DNA from: Charina bottae
Taxonomy: Eukaryota > Chordata > Lepidosauria > Squamata > Charinaidae
Assembly (NCBI GenBank): GCA_023362775.1
Contig: JALMGJ010000026.1
Coordinates: forward strand, 992,001-1,056,000
DNA: 64,000 bases
Direction: 5' to 3'
The notes beneath the pieces were generated by a model that was given only the letters and a program-made list of their open reading frames with translations, had not been told where the DNA came from and searched no databases. Position 1 is the stretch's first letter, and each line of letters opens with the position of its first letter. Positions 39,801 through 51,800 of the stretch are shown one piece after another. The translations under genes were made by a program, and so were the position numbers.

Positions 39801-40536
39801 GCGCGGCGATAAAGGAACTGCAACGACCAGATTGTTAGCAGCAATAGGATTACAAGCCGAGGGACAATCTAATTAGACACCTTAGTTTCATGCAAGGCAG
39901 TTGGGGCTGAACGGATTCACAGATTGCTTCGCCCCACTCACTTAACCTTATCGGGTATTAATCCGTTTTCTAAATCTGCCCGATACCGGTTGCTTCTGTT
40001 GCTGCTGGTTCTTTGGGACCCGGCGGTTTCTCCAGGGCGGTCTACCAGTCCCGGCTTCTCGAGAGCTCCCGCCGCGTCCTCGGTGACAGGTCCAGCTGTC
40101 TCGCCCTCGGTCAGCCCCCGACGCTCTCCTCCAGCGACTTTTGGGGACGGCCCCGAAATCTCCAGGCTGGGGCTTCCTTCCCGGGGCTTCCAGTGAGCAG
40201 CCTGGTTCCCCTCCGTCTGCCGCTGAAGCAGCTGCTCTTCTGGTGGTCCGGGGTCTTCTCAGCCGCGTTCTCCAGCCCCCCAGTTCAGAGGCTTCCGTTT
40301 TCCTTCCTGCACCCCCCTTTCGGGGTCTCGTGTTGCAAGTGGCAGGACCGCGGTCTGGACAAGAAATCCCTGTTGTGGAGCGATGTTTCTGCTCCGCAAG
40401 TCTGTCTAGATCTTCTCCCACGGAGCGGACGGAGCTCTCTTCCGCCCTGCGGTCACCATCTGTGGCCTGATACTCCTTCAACTTCTCCATCTACTCGCAT
40501 TGAGTTGGCATTGCCTGCTCACGCGCGCGCTCTCTC
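39801..40536. other. Upstream flank of the CpG island, no feature recognised
   Basis: No exon recognised. Confidence 0.4.
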
Positions 40537-40645
40537 TCTCTCTCTATATATATATACATACTGCCTGTTTTGCAATATACATACATATACATATACATAT
40601 ACATATAGTAAAATATATATATTGCCTGCATTGCCTGTTGCGCTC

Positions 40646-40679
<34 letters not shown>

Positions 40680-40720
40680 ATCCATCCATCCATCCATCCA
40701 TCCATCCATCCATCTATCAG
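40537..40720. repeat. Compound (TA)n / (CATATA)n / (ATCT)n / (CATC)n microsatellites
   Basis: Several adjoining simple repeats, the longest being (TATC)n at about 40645-40678 followed by (CATC)n. Confidence 0.95.
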
Positions 40721-40734
40721 CAGATGGGGTTTGC

Positions 40735-41062
40735 GCTCACTTCTTCCACCTTCAACCAGTTTCCCGAAGTCTTCCTCACTTCCAGCCATCAAAACGGGAT
40801 CGTCGGCACCTCTGGGGTGGTGAATGTTTCCCCCAGCAATTTTAATTCCAATTTCTACTTCTTCTAGTCCAGCATTTCCGATCATACATTGTGCGTGTGT
40901 GTTAAATCAGTGGACAAGATGCAACCCAGGCACACTTTTTCCCTAGGTCTGACCTATTTCGTTGTTCCATTCAAACTGGGATCGCCGGTGCAGCTGAGGT
41001 GGTTGATGTTTCTCCCAGCCATTTAATTCCAGTTTTTATTTCGTCTGGTCTAGCATTTCTCA
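40735..41062 (-). pseudogene. Ancient BovB-type RT remnants (two pieces)
   Basis: Minus-strand reading gives GNAGLEEVEIGIKIAGGNIH followed by GADDPVLMAGSEEDF at 40750-40885. This is clearly the BovB RT region around YADD, with the catalytic box mutated. A second, more decayed piece of the same region follows at about 40985-41062. Many substitutions show these are far older than copies A-C. Confidence 0.7.
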
Positions 41063-41507
41063 TGGTTATTTTGCAGATAAATTAAATAAATTGCCCCACT
41101 CTTTTCCCAAAAAAAGAAAACAATTCTTTTCTTTTTCTCGCTTCCTGCCATCCCAGAAACAGGCACAATACAGCAAAAAGAGCCAAGGTTAAAACTGACC
41201 ACGCAGCCCTGGAGGCAGAATCCCCAGACCACCTTAAATATCTGGAGATATTGCTTAATCCTTCCTTCAGTGCTCATCTGTTGTTCCTCACGGCCTTAGT
41301 GACACCCTTGGGTAGATCTTGTAAACCCTGTAGTCGGTTTAGTTTTCTGCTTCTTTGCAGAAATGTGTGAGTTTAAACATCTGCATGTCGGGGTACTATC
41401 TTCTGTTGGTTCTGAGTGACACAATATGTGGATTTTAAAAAAACAACGAAGATTAATACGTTTTTAAGTGAAAGCATTACAAGCCACCAAAAGCCAAGAT
41501 GTAGGAG
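41063..41507. other. Intergenic, no feature recognised
   Basis: No exon or named repeat. Confidence 0.4.
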
Positions 41508-41508
41508 G

Positions 41509-41671
41509 AAGGGAAGGGAAGGGAAGGGAAGGGAAGGGAAGGGAAGGGAAGGGAAGGGAAGGGAAGGGAAGGGAAGGGAAGGGAGGAAGGAAGGAAGGAA
41601 GGAAGGAAGGAAGGAAGGAAGGAAGGAAGGAAGGAAGGAAGGAAGGAGAAAGAAAGAAAGAAAGAAAGAAA

Positions 41672-41731
<60 letters not shown>

Positions 41732-41740
41732 GAAAAGAAA
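41509..41740. repeat. Purine tract (GGGAA)n to (GGAA)n to (GAAA)n
   Basis: Three adjoining simple repeats differing by one G at a time: about 15 GGGAA units, then about 16 GGAA, then about 24 GAAA. Confidence 0.97.
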
Positions 41741-42223
41741 TATTACTGAGAAGAAAGCATGTTAGCTGCTAAGCAAAGGAAAAAGAAGACTTGGATTAAA
41801 AGTGTAATTCTCATAAGTTTAAAGGTGTTCCATTGACATTTCCAAGAATTCCCAGGATGCACAGCGATTCTGGAAGTTGGAGAGTTGGATTGCAGCATAT
41901 CTGGCTGCACTAGGTTGTGCGTTACATCATCCCTATGATAAAAAGTCACCAACAACGTTGTGAAAAAAGTCCAGCCTGCTCTCTATTTTAAACAGCAGTC
42001 TTGTCTCCAAAAATCACCCACTACCGTTTGCATATGTATGTCTTTTGCTAAAGGTTAAGCATAGAAGTTGTATATAAAGCGAGCAACCTAATTTCGCCAT
42101 TACTCAGAGACCAAAAGGTGCTGATTGGTTGGATTCGCATGACATCCCAGTCAAAGCTAGAATGGGAGGGGGGGCATCAGTTTGCACTTCAGGGTCTCCT
42201 GCTGGGGGTGAACTAGGCCATCA
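41741..42223. other. Intergenic, no feature recognised
   Basis: No exon or named repeat. Confidence 0.4.
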
Positions 42224-42231
42224 CCTTAAAC

Positions 42232-42395
42232 CAGGGTTTCTCAACCGTAGCAACTTTAAGATGTGTGGATTCAACTCCCAGAATTCCCCAGCTGATAATT
42301 CCCATTCAACTCCCAGAATTCCCCAGCAAGCTGGCTGGGGAATTCTGGGAGTTGAAGTCCACACATCTTAAAGTTGCTAAGGTTGAGAAACTCTG
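42232..42395. mobile_element. Palindromic hAT-type MITE (family 2), enlarged
   Basis: Perfect 8-bp duplications CCTTAAAC at 42224-42231 and 42396-42403. It contains an extra copy of TTCAACTCCCAGAATTCCCC in the left arm, so it is longer than the type copy. Confidence 0.92.
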
Positions 42396-42549
42396 CCTTA
42401 AACCATAGTGTGGCTGATTTGTTGTGGCATTGTGTGTTCTTTGAACACGGTAATTGTGCATGGTGAATCTGGATTGAGGGTTTAATTCATTGCCTAAACC
42501 CACCAGTATTTCTGTGATGATCAAATTGTGACCAGAGGTGAATTAGGTA

Positions 42550-43026
42550 TGTAAATGAGCTTGCAATATCCATTTTGAGTTTGCTTCTAAAAGCTGCAAA
42601 ACTTTTCTTTTTGTACGTGATAAATGCAGCGAGATTATTGCATGCACAAAGATGGAAAGATTCCACATTACCCACCATGGAGGAATGGTTGGTGAAGATG
42701 ATGGAACTTGCTGAGATGGCTAAATTGACTTCCTTGATCAGAGCAAAGACAATATCAACATTTATTGTAGATGACTGATGGACTTTTTGTGTGAAACAGA
42801 AAAAAATGCACTTATGATTTATGATGATTTATGATGATTAGACAGGATAGATTATAGAAAGAAGAGAGTTATGTTGTAACCATAGAGTAAGAGGTAAACT
42901 TATAATTGTACTTATAACTGCTGTGAAGAAAACCGGAAGCTGCTACTTTGCATCCTTTTTCTTTTTCTATTTTTCTTTACTTTTTTCCCCTTTCTTGCAC
43001 TTTTAGCTCTCTCTTTGATTTCTTTC

Positions 43027-43061
<35 letters not shown>

Positions 43062-43135
43062 TTCTCTTTCTTTTTCTCTTCTTTTTTTAAAAAAATCTTT
43101 AATAAAAATTATACAAAATAAATAAATAATAATAA
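42550..43135 (+). mobile_element. L1-type LINE, ORF2 C-terminus and 3' UTR
   Basis: The 67-codon frame at 42575-42778 reads ARLLHAQRWKDSTLPTMEEW, then LVKMMELAEMAKLTSLI and TISTFI, the C-terminal end of vertebrate L1 ORF2. A 3' UTR with TATAACTGCTGTGAAG, a T/C tract and an A-rich end follows. 5' truncated, so immobile. Confidence 0.85.
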
Positions 43136-43484
43136 TAAAAGCTGCAAAACTTTTCCCATGACTGCTTTGTTTCTTTGTTTACCTCCTGGCCTTATTAATT
43201 GCTCTGGAAAACTCAGAATTTGCCCATGCTCCTGTGGCATTTTTGTCTTAATAACAGTATTGCCCAGCTGTGGGGTTTTGGATCTGTGTTCTCCTGTGCC
43301 CACAGGCTAGCTTTGCTTGGTTTTAGTTCAATTACACTCATTCGACAAGGAAAATATCCTGGTTTCTGGAGAATAGTGCATAATTTCTAAAGCTAACCAC
43401 TGATGCGCACATCTCCTTAAGGTAGTCCCACATGCTTTAGTGCAGTTTGCTTTTAAGTAATCCTGTTTAGATGTTTAGATGGTT
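43136..43484. other. Intergenic, no feature recognised
   Basis: No exon or named repeat. Confidence 0.4.
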
Positions 43485-43603
43485 AGATAGCATCACCGAT
43501 GTAATGAACATGAATCTGAGTAAACTCTGGGAGACAGTGGAGGACAGGAAGGCCTGGCGTGCTGTGGTCCATGGGGTCACGAAAAACGACTGAACAACAA
43601 CAA
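43485..43603 (+). mobile_element. BovB 3' end of a distinct, ruminant-like subfamily
   Basis: GCATCACCGATGTAATGAAC, GAGTAAACTCTGGGAGACAG, AGGCCTGGCGTGCTGTGGTC and GGGGTCACGAAAAACGACTG closely follow the 3' end I know from ruminant BovB and differ clearly from the 3' ends of copies B and C here. It ends in AACAACAACAA. Confidence 0.75.
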
Positions 43604-44852
43604 ATCCTGTTTGAGGTTGCACAGTCCGAGACTCCTTTTGAAGGAAATCTCTTCCTTTGGGGGACTGCATCTCTCCATCAGAGGCCCCGTGTGTACCTGA
43701 ATGGGGTGGCAGCAGACGATGCTGCAATTGTGTCCAGGCAATGGCATCTGCCTTGACAGCACAGCCCTTTTTACCTCGAAGCAAAATGTCCTGTCCCAGA
43801 AGAGAGGCCCCCATTTGCAGAATCTAACCACCCAGCAGGCCTGATGCTGGCCAAACTGCTGCAGTTATATACCTGGGGAGGGAGGAGAAGGCAAAAGAGA
43901 GACAGGGAGGGAGGGCACCAGAGAGACAACATTTGGCAAGAGAGGAGGTGACATATTGCACAGTCCCACGAGGGACCTTGGCTGGCCTGGTCTTGTCAGG
44001 CAAAGCAGACGGCATTAACCCTCGAAGGACTGACGGTGCCTCGCTCTTGAATCCCTGAGCATCGTTTGAAATTCAGCAGCAGCAGCAGCAGCAGCAGCTG
44101 GGAGCGAATTAGATTATTATTATTACTATTATTATTATTATTATTATTGATTTGGATTAATATTAATAATTTGTTTTCATCAGTGGCACAGAATAGGACT
44201 GCCCTCAAACAAATACAGAGCTGCTGGCTTAAGTTTGGTGAATTTTGTGGAGCTTAAAAAAACGGATCACTCTGCAAACACAGAACCTAGCATCGCTCCT
44301 AGCTGCAAAGTGGATTCGGCGACTTGCTTTGGAGAAGACAGAACATAAAATAACAACATAAATAAATAAATAACATAATAACTTGATAACATAAAATAAT
44401 TGCAAAGGGCCGGAGAACCTAGAAGGGACAGCGAAACAGTTCCTTCGAAGGCGGGATCCAAATGAGCCATAAATCACTGTCATGCCGTGGAGTTTGGCAG
44501 GGTCTGTCAGAGTGTTCCAGGACCATCTAACATCTCCATTAATGAGTTGGGGGCGGGGGGAGAGAGAAAAGGGAGAATCAGCTGTCAAAACGTCCGTCCG
44601 GTTGATGTGAAACTGGGCCGAGCTGCAAGCTGCATGGAGAGGAGGAGGAGATTCCGGGGAGCCTGGATGAATTAACTGCTGCCTGTTGTTGGAGATTTGA
44701 AGCCACCTTGAATCAAGAGAGCATTTCTACCCATAACTGACTGGACTCGTCTGCTCGCCGTGGCTTTGCCAGAGCGGCTGCCGGGGCATAGTGAAAATGG
44801 CAGGCTGCATTCAGTCCAGGAAGTTTCCAGGTAGAGCTCTTCTCTAGAATTT
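43604..44852. other. Intergenic, simple repeats only
   Basis: (AGC)n at about 44076-44098 and (ATT)n at 44115-44150. No exon recognised. Confidence 0.45.
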
Positions 44853-44988
44853 CAGTGTTGCTCAACCTTGGCCACTTGAAGATGGGTGGACTTCAACTCC
44901 CAGAATTCCCCAGCCAGCCATGCTGGCTGGGGAATTCTGGGAGTTGAAGTCCACCCATCTTAAAAGTTGCCAAGGTTGAGCAACACTG
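44853..44988. mobile_element. Palindromic hAT-type MITE (family 2)
   Basis: CAGTGTTGCTCAACCTTGGC to its inverted copy ending GAGCAACACTG; the target duplication (CTCTAGA-like) is imperfect. Confidence 0.85.
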
Positions 44989-45059
44989 CTCTAGATGTTC
45001 CCGAAAAAGAAGTGCCTTGCTCACGGGGGGCAAAAGTGCCTGCTGGTGAAATGCTGGTG

Positions 45060-45960
45060 GGCATCGGAAGACGTGGTGGGCGTTGCTGTGGGCATCGGAA
45101 GACGTCTTCCAGGGAGGGAGCGCCGCCTCGGCCTCCGGCCCCCAGTGCTGGGGCCGCCTTCCAGCCAGCCTCCCCCCACTCCCACCCGGGACGGCTCTCC
45201 CCACTTCCACCTCGCTCCGGGGGTCTCTCTCCGCGCAGGGCCCGACAGGAGGCCTCCCGACTCAATCTCGCCGCAATCTGTTGCTGCGCCGGCTGCCGGG
45301 TTTGGGCGCGGCGCCCCCCCCCGCCCCCTCCCCTCCCTCGCCCTGTCCCCGTTTGCTCCCAGCCCCTCGGCGGCGGCGGCGGCGGCTTTGTTCCTGGAAA
45401 GCCCAGGAGCGGCAGAAGCTCCCGATCATAATACGGCCCTAATTGAGCCTGTCATAAGCGGATCCAGGCTAATTATGCCCGGTCCCCCTCTCGCCGCTGC
45501 CGCGATTGCCTGTCCATCTGTCCGGCCCCCCCGCCACGCCGCCTTTGTGTCCGCCCATCTGTTCGCTGCCGAGCGCCGCCGCCGCCGCCCTGGCCTGCCG
45601 GGCCCGCGCGCCTTCCCGCCGCCGGCCCCGGGGGCCCGTCCCTCCCTCCCGCCCGCCGGGTCCGCGCCCCCCGCCCATCTGCTCGGCTGCCTCCCGAGGA
45701 GACCCGCTGGCCGCCCCTCTCCCCGGCTGCCGCGCTCAGGGCTGGGCGGCCACGCGGCGCCACCAGCGGAGGGGCCGCCGGGACGAGGGTCGCCCAGCGC
45801 CGCCGCCCTTTCCAGCCGCGGCTCGCCAGCCGGGAAAACGGCCCCCGCCCAAAGTCTCCCCGTCGGGTTCCCTCCCCGTCCACCCCCGCCCGGCAGGATG
45901 CGAAGGAGATGGCTCCGCCGGACCGACCGACCCTCGGCGCCCAAGGCACCTGCTCCGCCT
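45060..45960. promoter_or_regulatory. Orphan CpG island
   Basis: Very CG-rich over about 0.9 kb, 6 kb upstream of the predicted NHLH1 promoter and 16 kb from the end of NCSTN. An AT-rich core at 45430-45478 has AATTGAGC and CTAATTATGCC, homeodomain-type TAAT sites. No recognisable protein is encoded by the stop-poor frames on either strand. Confidence 0.55.
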
Positions 45961-46217
45961 GGCTGGGTCGGTGGATCCGTTTCCTTATTGGGGAGATTCC
46001 CATTCCAGCCGGAGTTCAAGGCTGGGTACATCCGTTCCTTCTGCCAGTTTTTCCTTGTAACAACAACCCTGAGAGGTAGGTTGGGCCGAGAGAGGGTGAC
46101 TGTAGCCATCCAGTATATGTTCATGGCTGAGGATGAATTTGACCTCGGATCCCCCTGGTTCTCATTCCAGCCCTTCACCTTCTTCCAGGTGGCTGCTTCC
46201 CACATCATGATGTCATA

Positions 46218-46616
46218 CAGGTAGTCCTCGGCTTACGACCAGAATTGGGACTGGAACTTCTGTTGCTAAGCGAGGCGGTTACACCCGATTTTACGACCTT
46301 TTTTGCCTCAGTCGTTAAGAGAATCGCCATGGTCAATAAGCGAATCACCGTGGTCATTTAGGTGAATCCGGCTTCCCCCACTGACTTTACTTGTCAGACG
46401 CCAGCTGGGAAGGTTGGAAATGGCGGTCATGTGACCCCAGAACGCTGCAACCGTCATAAGTGCGAGCCAGTTGCCAAGCGCCTGAATTTTAATCATGTGA
46501 CCACAGGGACGCTGCAACGGTTGTCAGTGTGAGGACCAGTCATAAGTCACTTTTTTCAGTGCCGTCGTAACTTTGAACAGTCACTAAATGAATGGTCGTA
46601 AGTCGAGGACTATCTG
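46218..46616. mobile_element. Tigger/pogo-like MITE
   Basis: CAGGTAGTCCTCGGCTTACG to CGTAAGTCGAGGACTATCTG, TA on both sides. Confidence 0.84.
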
Positions 46617-46636
46617 TACTTGGTTTTGGCTTAGCA

Positions 46637-46754
46637 CAGTGTTTCTCAACCTCGGTCACTTTAAGATGTGTGGACTTCAACTTCCAGAGCTGGCTGGGGA
46701 ATTCTGGGAGTTGAAGTCCACACATCTTAAAGTGGCCGAGGTTGAGAAACACTG
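46637..46754. mobile_element. Palindromic hAT-type MITE (family 2)
   Basis: CAGTGTTTCTCAACCTCGG to its inverted copy, with perfect 8-bp duplications GCTTAGCA at 46629-46636 and 46755-46762. Confidence 0.93.
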
Positions 46755-46762
46755 GCTTAGCA

Positions 46763-48100
46763 TATTATGAGACCCCAGCCCATGTTAGCCCAACATGTTA
46801 ATCCTTAAGTATGCTTTCTGAATCCTGTCAATCTTAGCTTATTTAATAAACTGGGGCGAGGAACCCTGAGCTCTGTGCAGCCCATAACCAGAGACCTCCT
46901 CAAGGCAACCCCACTGAAATTGGCAGCAACATGGCTGATCTCTACAGCCTTGGGGCGGGGGGGGGGAGGAATCCGTTTTTCTCTAAAGTAAGAGTGGAAA
47001 AGGGAAAGGTGGCTCTGGAGCATGATTTGGGGCACTTTCAGAGGTCTGGTGGCATCTGCAGCTGGTTGAAGTAACACTTCCAACCCTTGGGAAATTGCTA
47101 TAAACCATAGTTAAAACAAACCACAGCTTAGTCAAAAAATGCCACCACGTCTTCGTTTCCTGGCTTTGCAAAGAAAAAAAACCACATTTAAAGCAGCCAC
47201 AGGTAGAACACTGATGTTAACCATGCATTAATTAAAGACTGTAAAAGAGGGGAGAGAATTGATGATAAAAACTGCATTAAAAGCATATATGAGAACGGGG
47301 TTTGTCCGGCACTTGTGCTGCCACAGCAACAAATCTAAAGAAGGAATCCTGTCCTTTGGGTTTCAACACTAACAAGGCATCTTGATCTCCGGAGGCCCCG
47401 TTAAAGGGCCTTGTTGTGAAGATCTGGACAGCCAGATCCAGGAGGACACGACACCCAAAAAGACCGGCCGGACTTTCATCCCCCAGTTGTGGCCACCATC
47501 TTGACCTTTTGGCCAAACCTGCGGACATCGCCGGCCAGGCACGTTCAGCTCGTCCTGAAGTCATCCTTAAACTAAGATGTTATTTGTTCCTTGGGGTAAA
47601 GAGATGATGGTGATGGCGATGAATGGTGATACTTTTTCCATCGCTCTGAAGCTCCCCCAGCTGCACCTTTGCCTCTTAAGACCTCCCCCTCACCAGAACT
47701 TCCCTGGAGATTAAACAGAAATTTGGGGAGCGGGGGGCTGCAGAGCGGATTGTGCAACGAAAGTTGGATGCTGCACGGCCGCATTATGTAAGCGCATGAA
47801 CGCCACCCTCCACTAATGAGGATGTAGTCCAAATTATTTTCTCTTCTCCGTTAAATTTCTCCTTATTACAATGAATGAGGGCAGTTGAAAAAATGCGAGA
47901 GGCAATTTTGGTCTGGGGAAGGGAGGGAGGAAGGAAGGAAGGGCAAGAAAGAGAAAGAAGAGAAAGAAAGAAGAAATAAAGAGAGAAAGAGAGAGAAAGA
48001 AGAAAGACAGACAGAGAGGGAGAGAGGGAGAGAAAGGAAGACCAGCCTTTCAGCCCCAAAGGGCTGTGTTTATCCACAGTAACAACAAACCAACCAACCA
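46763..48100. other. Intergenic, purine tract only
   Basis: Purine tract with GGAA and GAAA units at about 47925-48040. No exon recognised. Confidence 0.4.
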
Positions 48101-48760
48101 TGGCGCGTTGTGCAAATGGACCGGCCAGGTCTGGCCCTGACGTGGTTAATCACATCGGGTGAACCTCCCCATCTGGCATCGCCGCGCTCTGGAAGACCCC
48201 TCGGGTCTCCTCTGGCTTTAAAGGGTGCCCCTCCGAGCGAGGGAGCAGCGCTCACGAGGCCGGCCCCCCGCCCCCCCCCCTGCCCATTTTAAACCTTCAT
48301 AAGCAAGTAGCAAATGTAACGGCCGGCGCGATGGGAGCGAGCAGCCGAGGCAGTTCCAGCCGCAAAGCCGGCAGCCGGCATCGCGTGGACGTATTGCTGG
48401 GCCGTGATTGACACCCTCCGTCCGGGCTTCCGGGCTGCAAAGTTGCCGGCCTGCAAAGCCAGAACTCAACAAAGATCCCGCTTGATTAACGGCCCCCCGT
48501 GCCACCTCCTTGAATCGCCCCCATATGTTTCCCCTCAGGGCACCCGGGGAGGGCAGCTGCCGCCTTTCCGCCCAGCCCCGTCGTCCTTCCGCCTCCAGGG
48601 AGGCAGCTGAGTTCAAAGATTGGGCGAGGCACATCCAGGCGCCCTGCTCGGATTGCGGGGGGGGGGGGGGGGGGGTTAGGAGCGGGGGGGGCGGGGCTGC
48701 CCCTTGGCTGGGCTCCTACAGCCAGGGGTCCCAGAGTCCGGGCCAACTAGCATCCTTCTG
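48101..48760. other. GC-rich, single-copy-looking segment
   Basis: Contains GTGATTGACACC, a PBX-like TGATTGACA site at about 48405, and a poly-G run at 48656-48676. No exon is evident; it could be regulatory. Confidence 0.35.
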
Positions 48761-48871
48761 TGGTTCCCGCAAAGCATCCCGGGGAGAACCTGGTTTGTTT
48801 TGCATTTTGCAAATTGGGGGACCCAAGGGCCAGAATGTGTCATTTGCAAACCGTTAAGGGCCTGTTGTTGT

Positions 48872-51800
48872 TTATTCGTTCAGTCGTTTCCGACTCTTCG
48901 TGACTTCATGGACCAGTCCACGCCAGAGCTTTCTGTCGGCCGTCACCATCCCCAGCTCCCCAATGGTTGAGTCCGTCACCTCCAGAATACCATCCATCCA
49001 TCTTGCCCTTGGTCGGCCCCTCTTCCTTTTGCCTTCCACTTTTCCTAGCATCAGCTTCTTCTCCAGGGTATCCTGTCTTCTCATTATGTGGCCAAAGTAC
49101 TTCAGTTTTGCCTTTAATATCATTCCCTCAAGTGAGCAGTCTGGCTTGATTTCCTGGAGTATGGACTGGTTTGATCTTCTTGCAGTCCAAGGCACTCTCA
49201 GAATTTTCCTCCAACACCACAGTTCAAAAGCATCTATCTTCCTTTGCTCAGCCTTCCTTATGGTCCAGCTCTCGCAGCCATAGGTTACTACAGGGAATAC
49301 CATTGCTTTAACTATGCGGACCTTTGTTGTCAGTGTGATGTCTCTGCTCTTAACTATTTTATCAAGATTTGCCATTGCTCTCCTCCCAAGAAGTAGACGT
49401 CTTCTGATTTCCTGGCTGCAGTCAGCGTCTGCAGTAATCTTTGCGCCTAGAAATACAAAGTCTGTCACTGCCTCCACTTTTTCTCCCTCTATTTGCCAGT
49501 CATCAATCAAGCTCGTTGCCATAATCTTGGTTTTTTTGAGGTTTAACTGCAGCCCAGCTTTTGCACTTTCTTCTTTCACCTTCGTCATAAGGCTCCTCAA
49601 CTCCTCCTCGCTTTCAGCCATCAAAGTGGTATCATCTGCATATCTGAGATTGTTAATGTTTCTTCCAGCGATTTTAACTCCAGCCTTGGATTCCTCAAGC
49701 CCAGCATGTCGCATGATGTGTTCTGCGTACAGGTTGAATAGGTAGGGTGAGAGTAAACAACCCTGCCGTACTCCTTTCCCAATCTTAAACCAGTCCGTTG
49801 TTCCGTGCTCTGTTCTTACTGTTGCTACTTGGTCGTTATACAGATTCCTCAGGAGGCAGACAAGATGACGTGGTATCCCCATACCACCAAGAACTTGCCA
49901 CAATTTGTTATGATCCACACAGTCAAAGGCTTTAGAATAGTCAATAAAACAGAAATAGATGTTTTTCTGAAATTCCCTGGCTTTCTCCATTATCCAGCGG
50001 ATATTGGCAATTTGGTCTCTAGTTCCTCTGCCTTTTCTAAACCCAGCTTGTACATCTGGCAATTCTCGCTCCATGAATTGCTGGAGTCTACCTTGCAAGA
50101 TCTTGAGCATTACCTTACTGGCATGTGAAATAAGTGCCACTGTTCGATAGTTTGAACATTCTTTAGTGCTTCCCTTTTTTGGTATGGGGATATAAGTTGA
50201 TTTTTTCCAATCTGATGGCCATTCTTGTGTTTTCCAAATTTGCTGGCATATGGCATGCATCACCTTGACAGCATCATCTTGCAAGATTTTAAACAGTTCA
50301 GCTGGGATACCGTCGTCTCCTGCTGCCTTGTTATTAGCAATGCTTCTTAAGGCCCATTCAACCTCACTCTTCAGGATGTCTGGCTCTAACTCACTGACCA
50401 CACCATCAAAGCTATCTCCAATATTATTATCCTTCCTATACAGATCTTCCGTATATTCTTGCCACCTTTTCTTGATCTCTTCTGCTTCTGTTAGGTCCTT
50501 ACCATCTTTGTTTTTGATCATACCCATTTTTGCCTGGAATTTACCTCCGATGTTTCTAATTTTCTGGAAGAGGTCTCTTGTCCTTCCTATTCTATTGTCT
50601 TCTTCCACTTCCGCACATTGCTTGTTTAAAAATAATTCCTTATCTCTTCTGGCTAACCTCTGGAATTTTGCATTTAATTGGGCATATCTCCCCCTATCAC
50701 TATTGCCTTTTGCTTTCCTTCTTTCTTGGGCTACTTCCAGTGTTTCAGCAGACAGCCATCTTGCCTTCTTGGTTTTCTTTTTCTTTGGGACGTTTTTTGT
50801 TGCCGCCTCCTGAACAATGTTGCGAACTTCTGTCCATAGTTCTTCTGGGACCCTATCTACTAAATCTAGTCCCTTAAATCTATTCTTCACCTCCACTGCA
50901 TATTCCTTAGGAATATTAGTGAGCTCATATCTAACTGATCTGTGGGTCTTCCCTATTCTCTTTAGTCTGATTCTAAATTTTGCAATAAGAAGTTCGTGAT
51001 CTGAACTACAGTCAGCTCCAGGTCTTGTTTTTACCGACTGTATAGATGTCCGCCACCTTTGGCTGCAAAGGATGTAGTCAATCTGATTTCGGTGTCGACC
51101 ATCTGGTGAAGTCCATGTATAAAGTCGTCTTTTAGGTTGTTGGAAGAGAGTGTTTGTTATGCACAGTGAGTTGTCTTGGCAAAATTCTATCAGCCTATGT
51201 CCTGCTTCATTTTGTTCTCCCAGACCATGCTTGCCTGTAATTCCAGGTGTCGTCTGACTACCCACCTTAGCATTCCAGTCTCCTGTAATGAAAATAACAT
51301 CTCTTTTTGGTGTATTATCTAGTAGGTGCTGCAGATCCTCATAGAACTGATCTACTTCTGCTTCTTCGGCATCTGTGGTTGGGGCGTATATTTGGATCAC
51401 TGTGATGTTAAATGGCTTACCCTGAATTCGAATTGAGATCATTCTATCGTTTTTTGGATTGTATCCAAGCACTGCTTTAGCCACTTTATTATTAATTATG
51501 AAGGCTACTCCATTTCTTCTGTGGTCCTCTTGTCCACAGTAGTAGATCTGGTGGTCATCTGATGTGAAGTGACCCATCCCAGTCCATTTCAGTTCACTGA
51601 CACCTAAAATGTCTATATTTAATCTTGACATCTCACCAATAACCACATCCAATTTGCCCTGGCTCATAGATCTTACATTCCAGGTTCCTATGGTGTGTTG
51701 ATCTTTAGAACATCGGATTCGTCGTTCACCACCAGCACCGTCGGCCGCTAGCCGTCCTTTCGGCTTTGAGCTAGCTGCGTCATCACGTCTGGGGCTAGTT

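Noticed and set aside
44995..46224. 409-codon frame and antisense frames in the CpG island
   Set aside because: Pro/Ala/Arg-rich composition expected from CpG DNA, no domain, and it runs into a DNA-transposon MITE.
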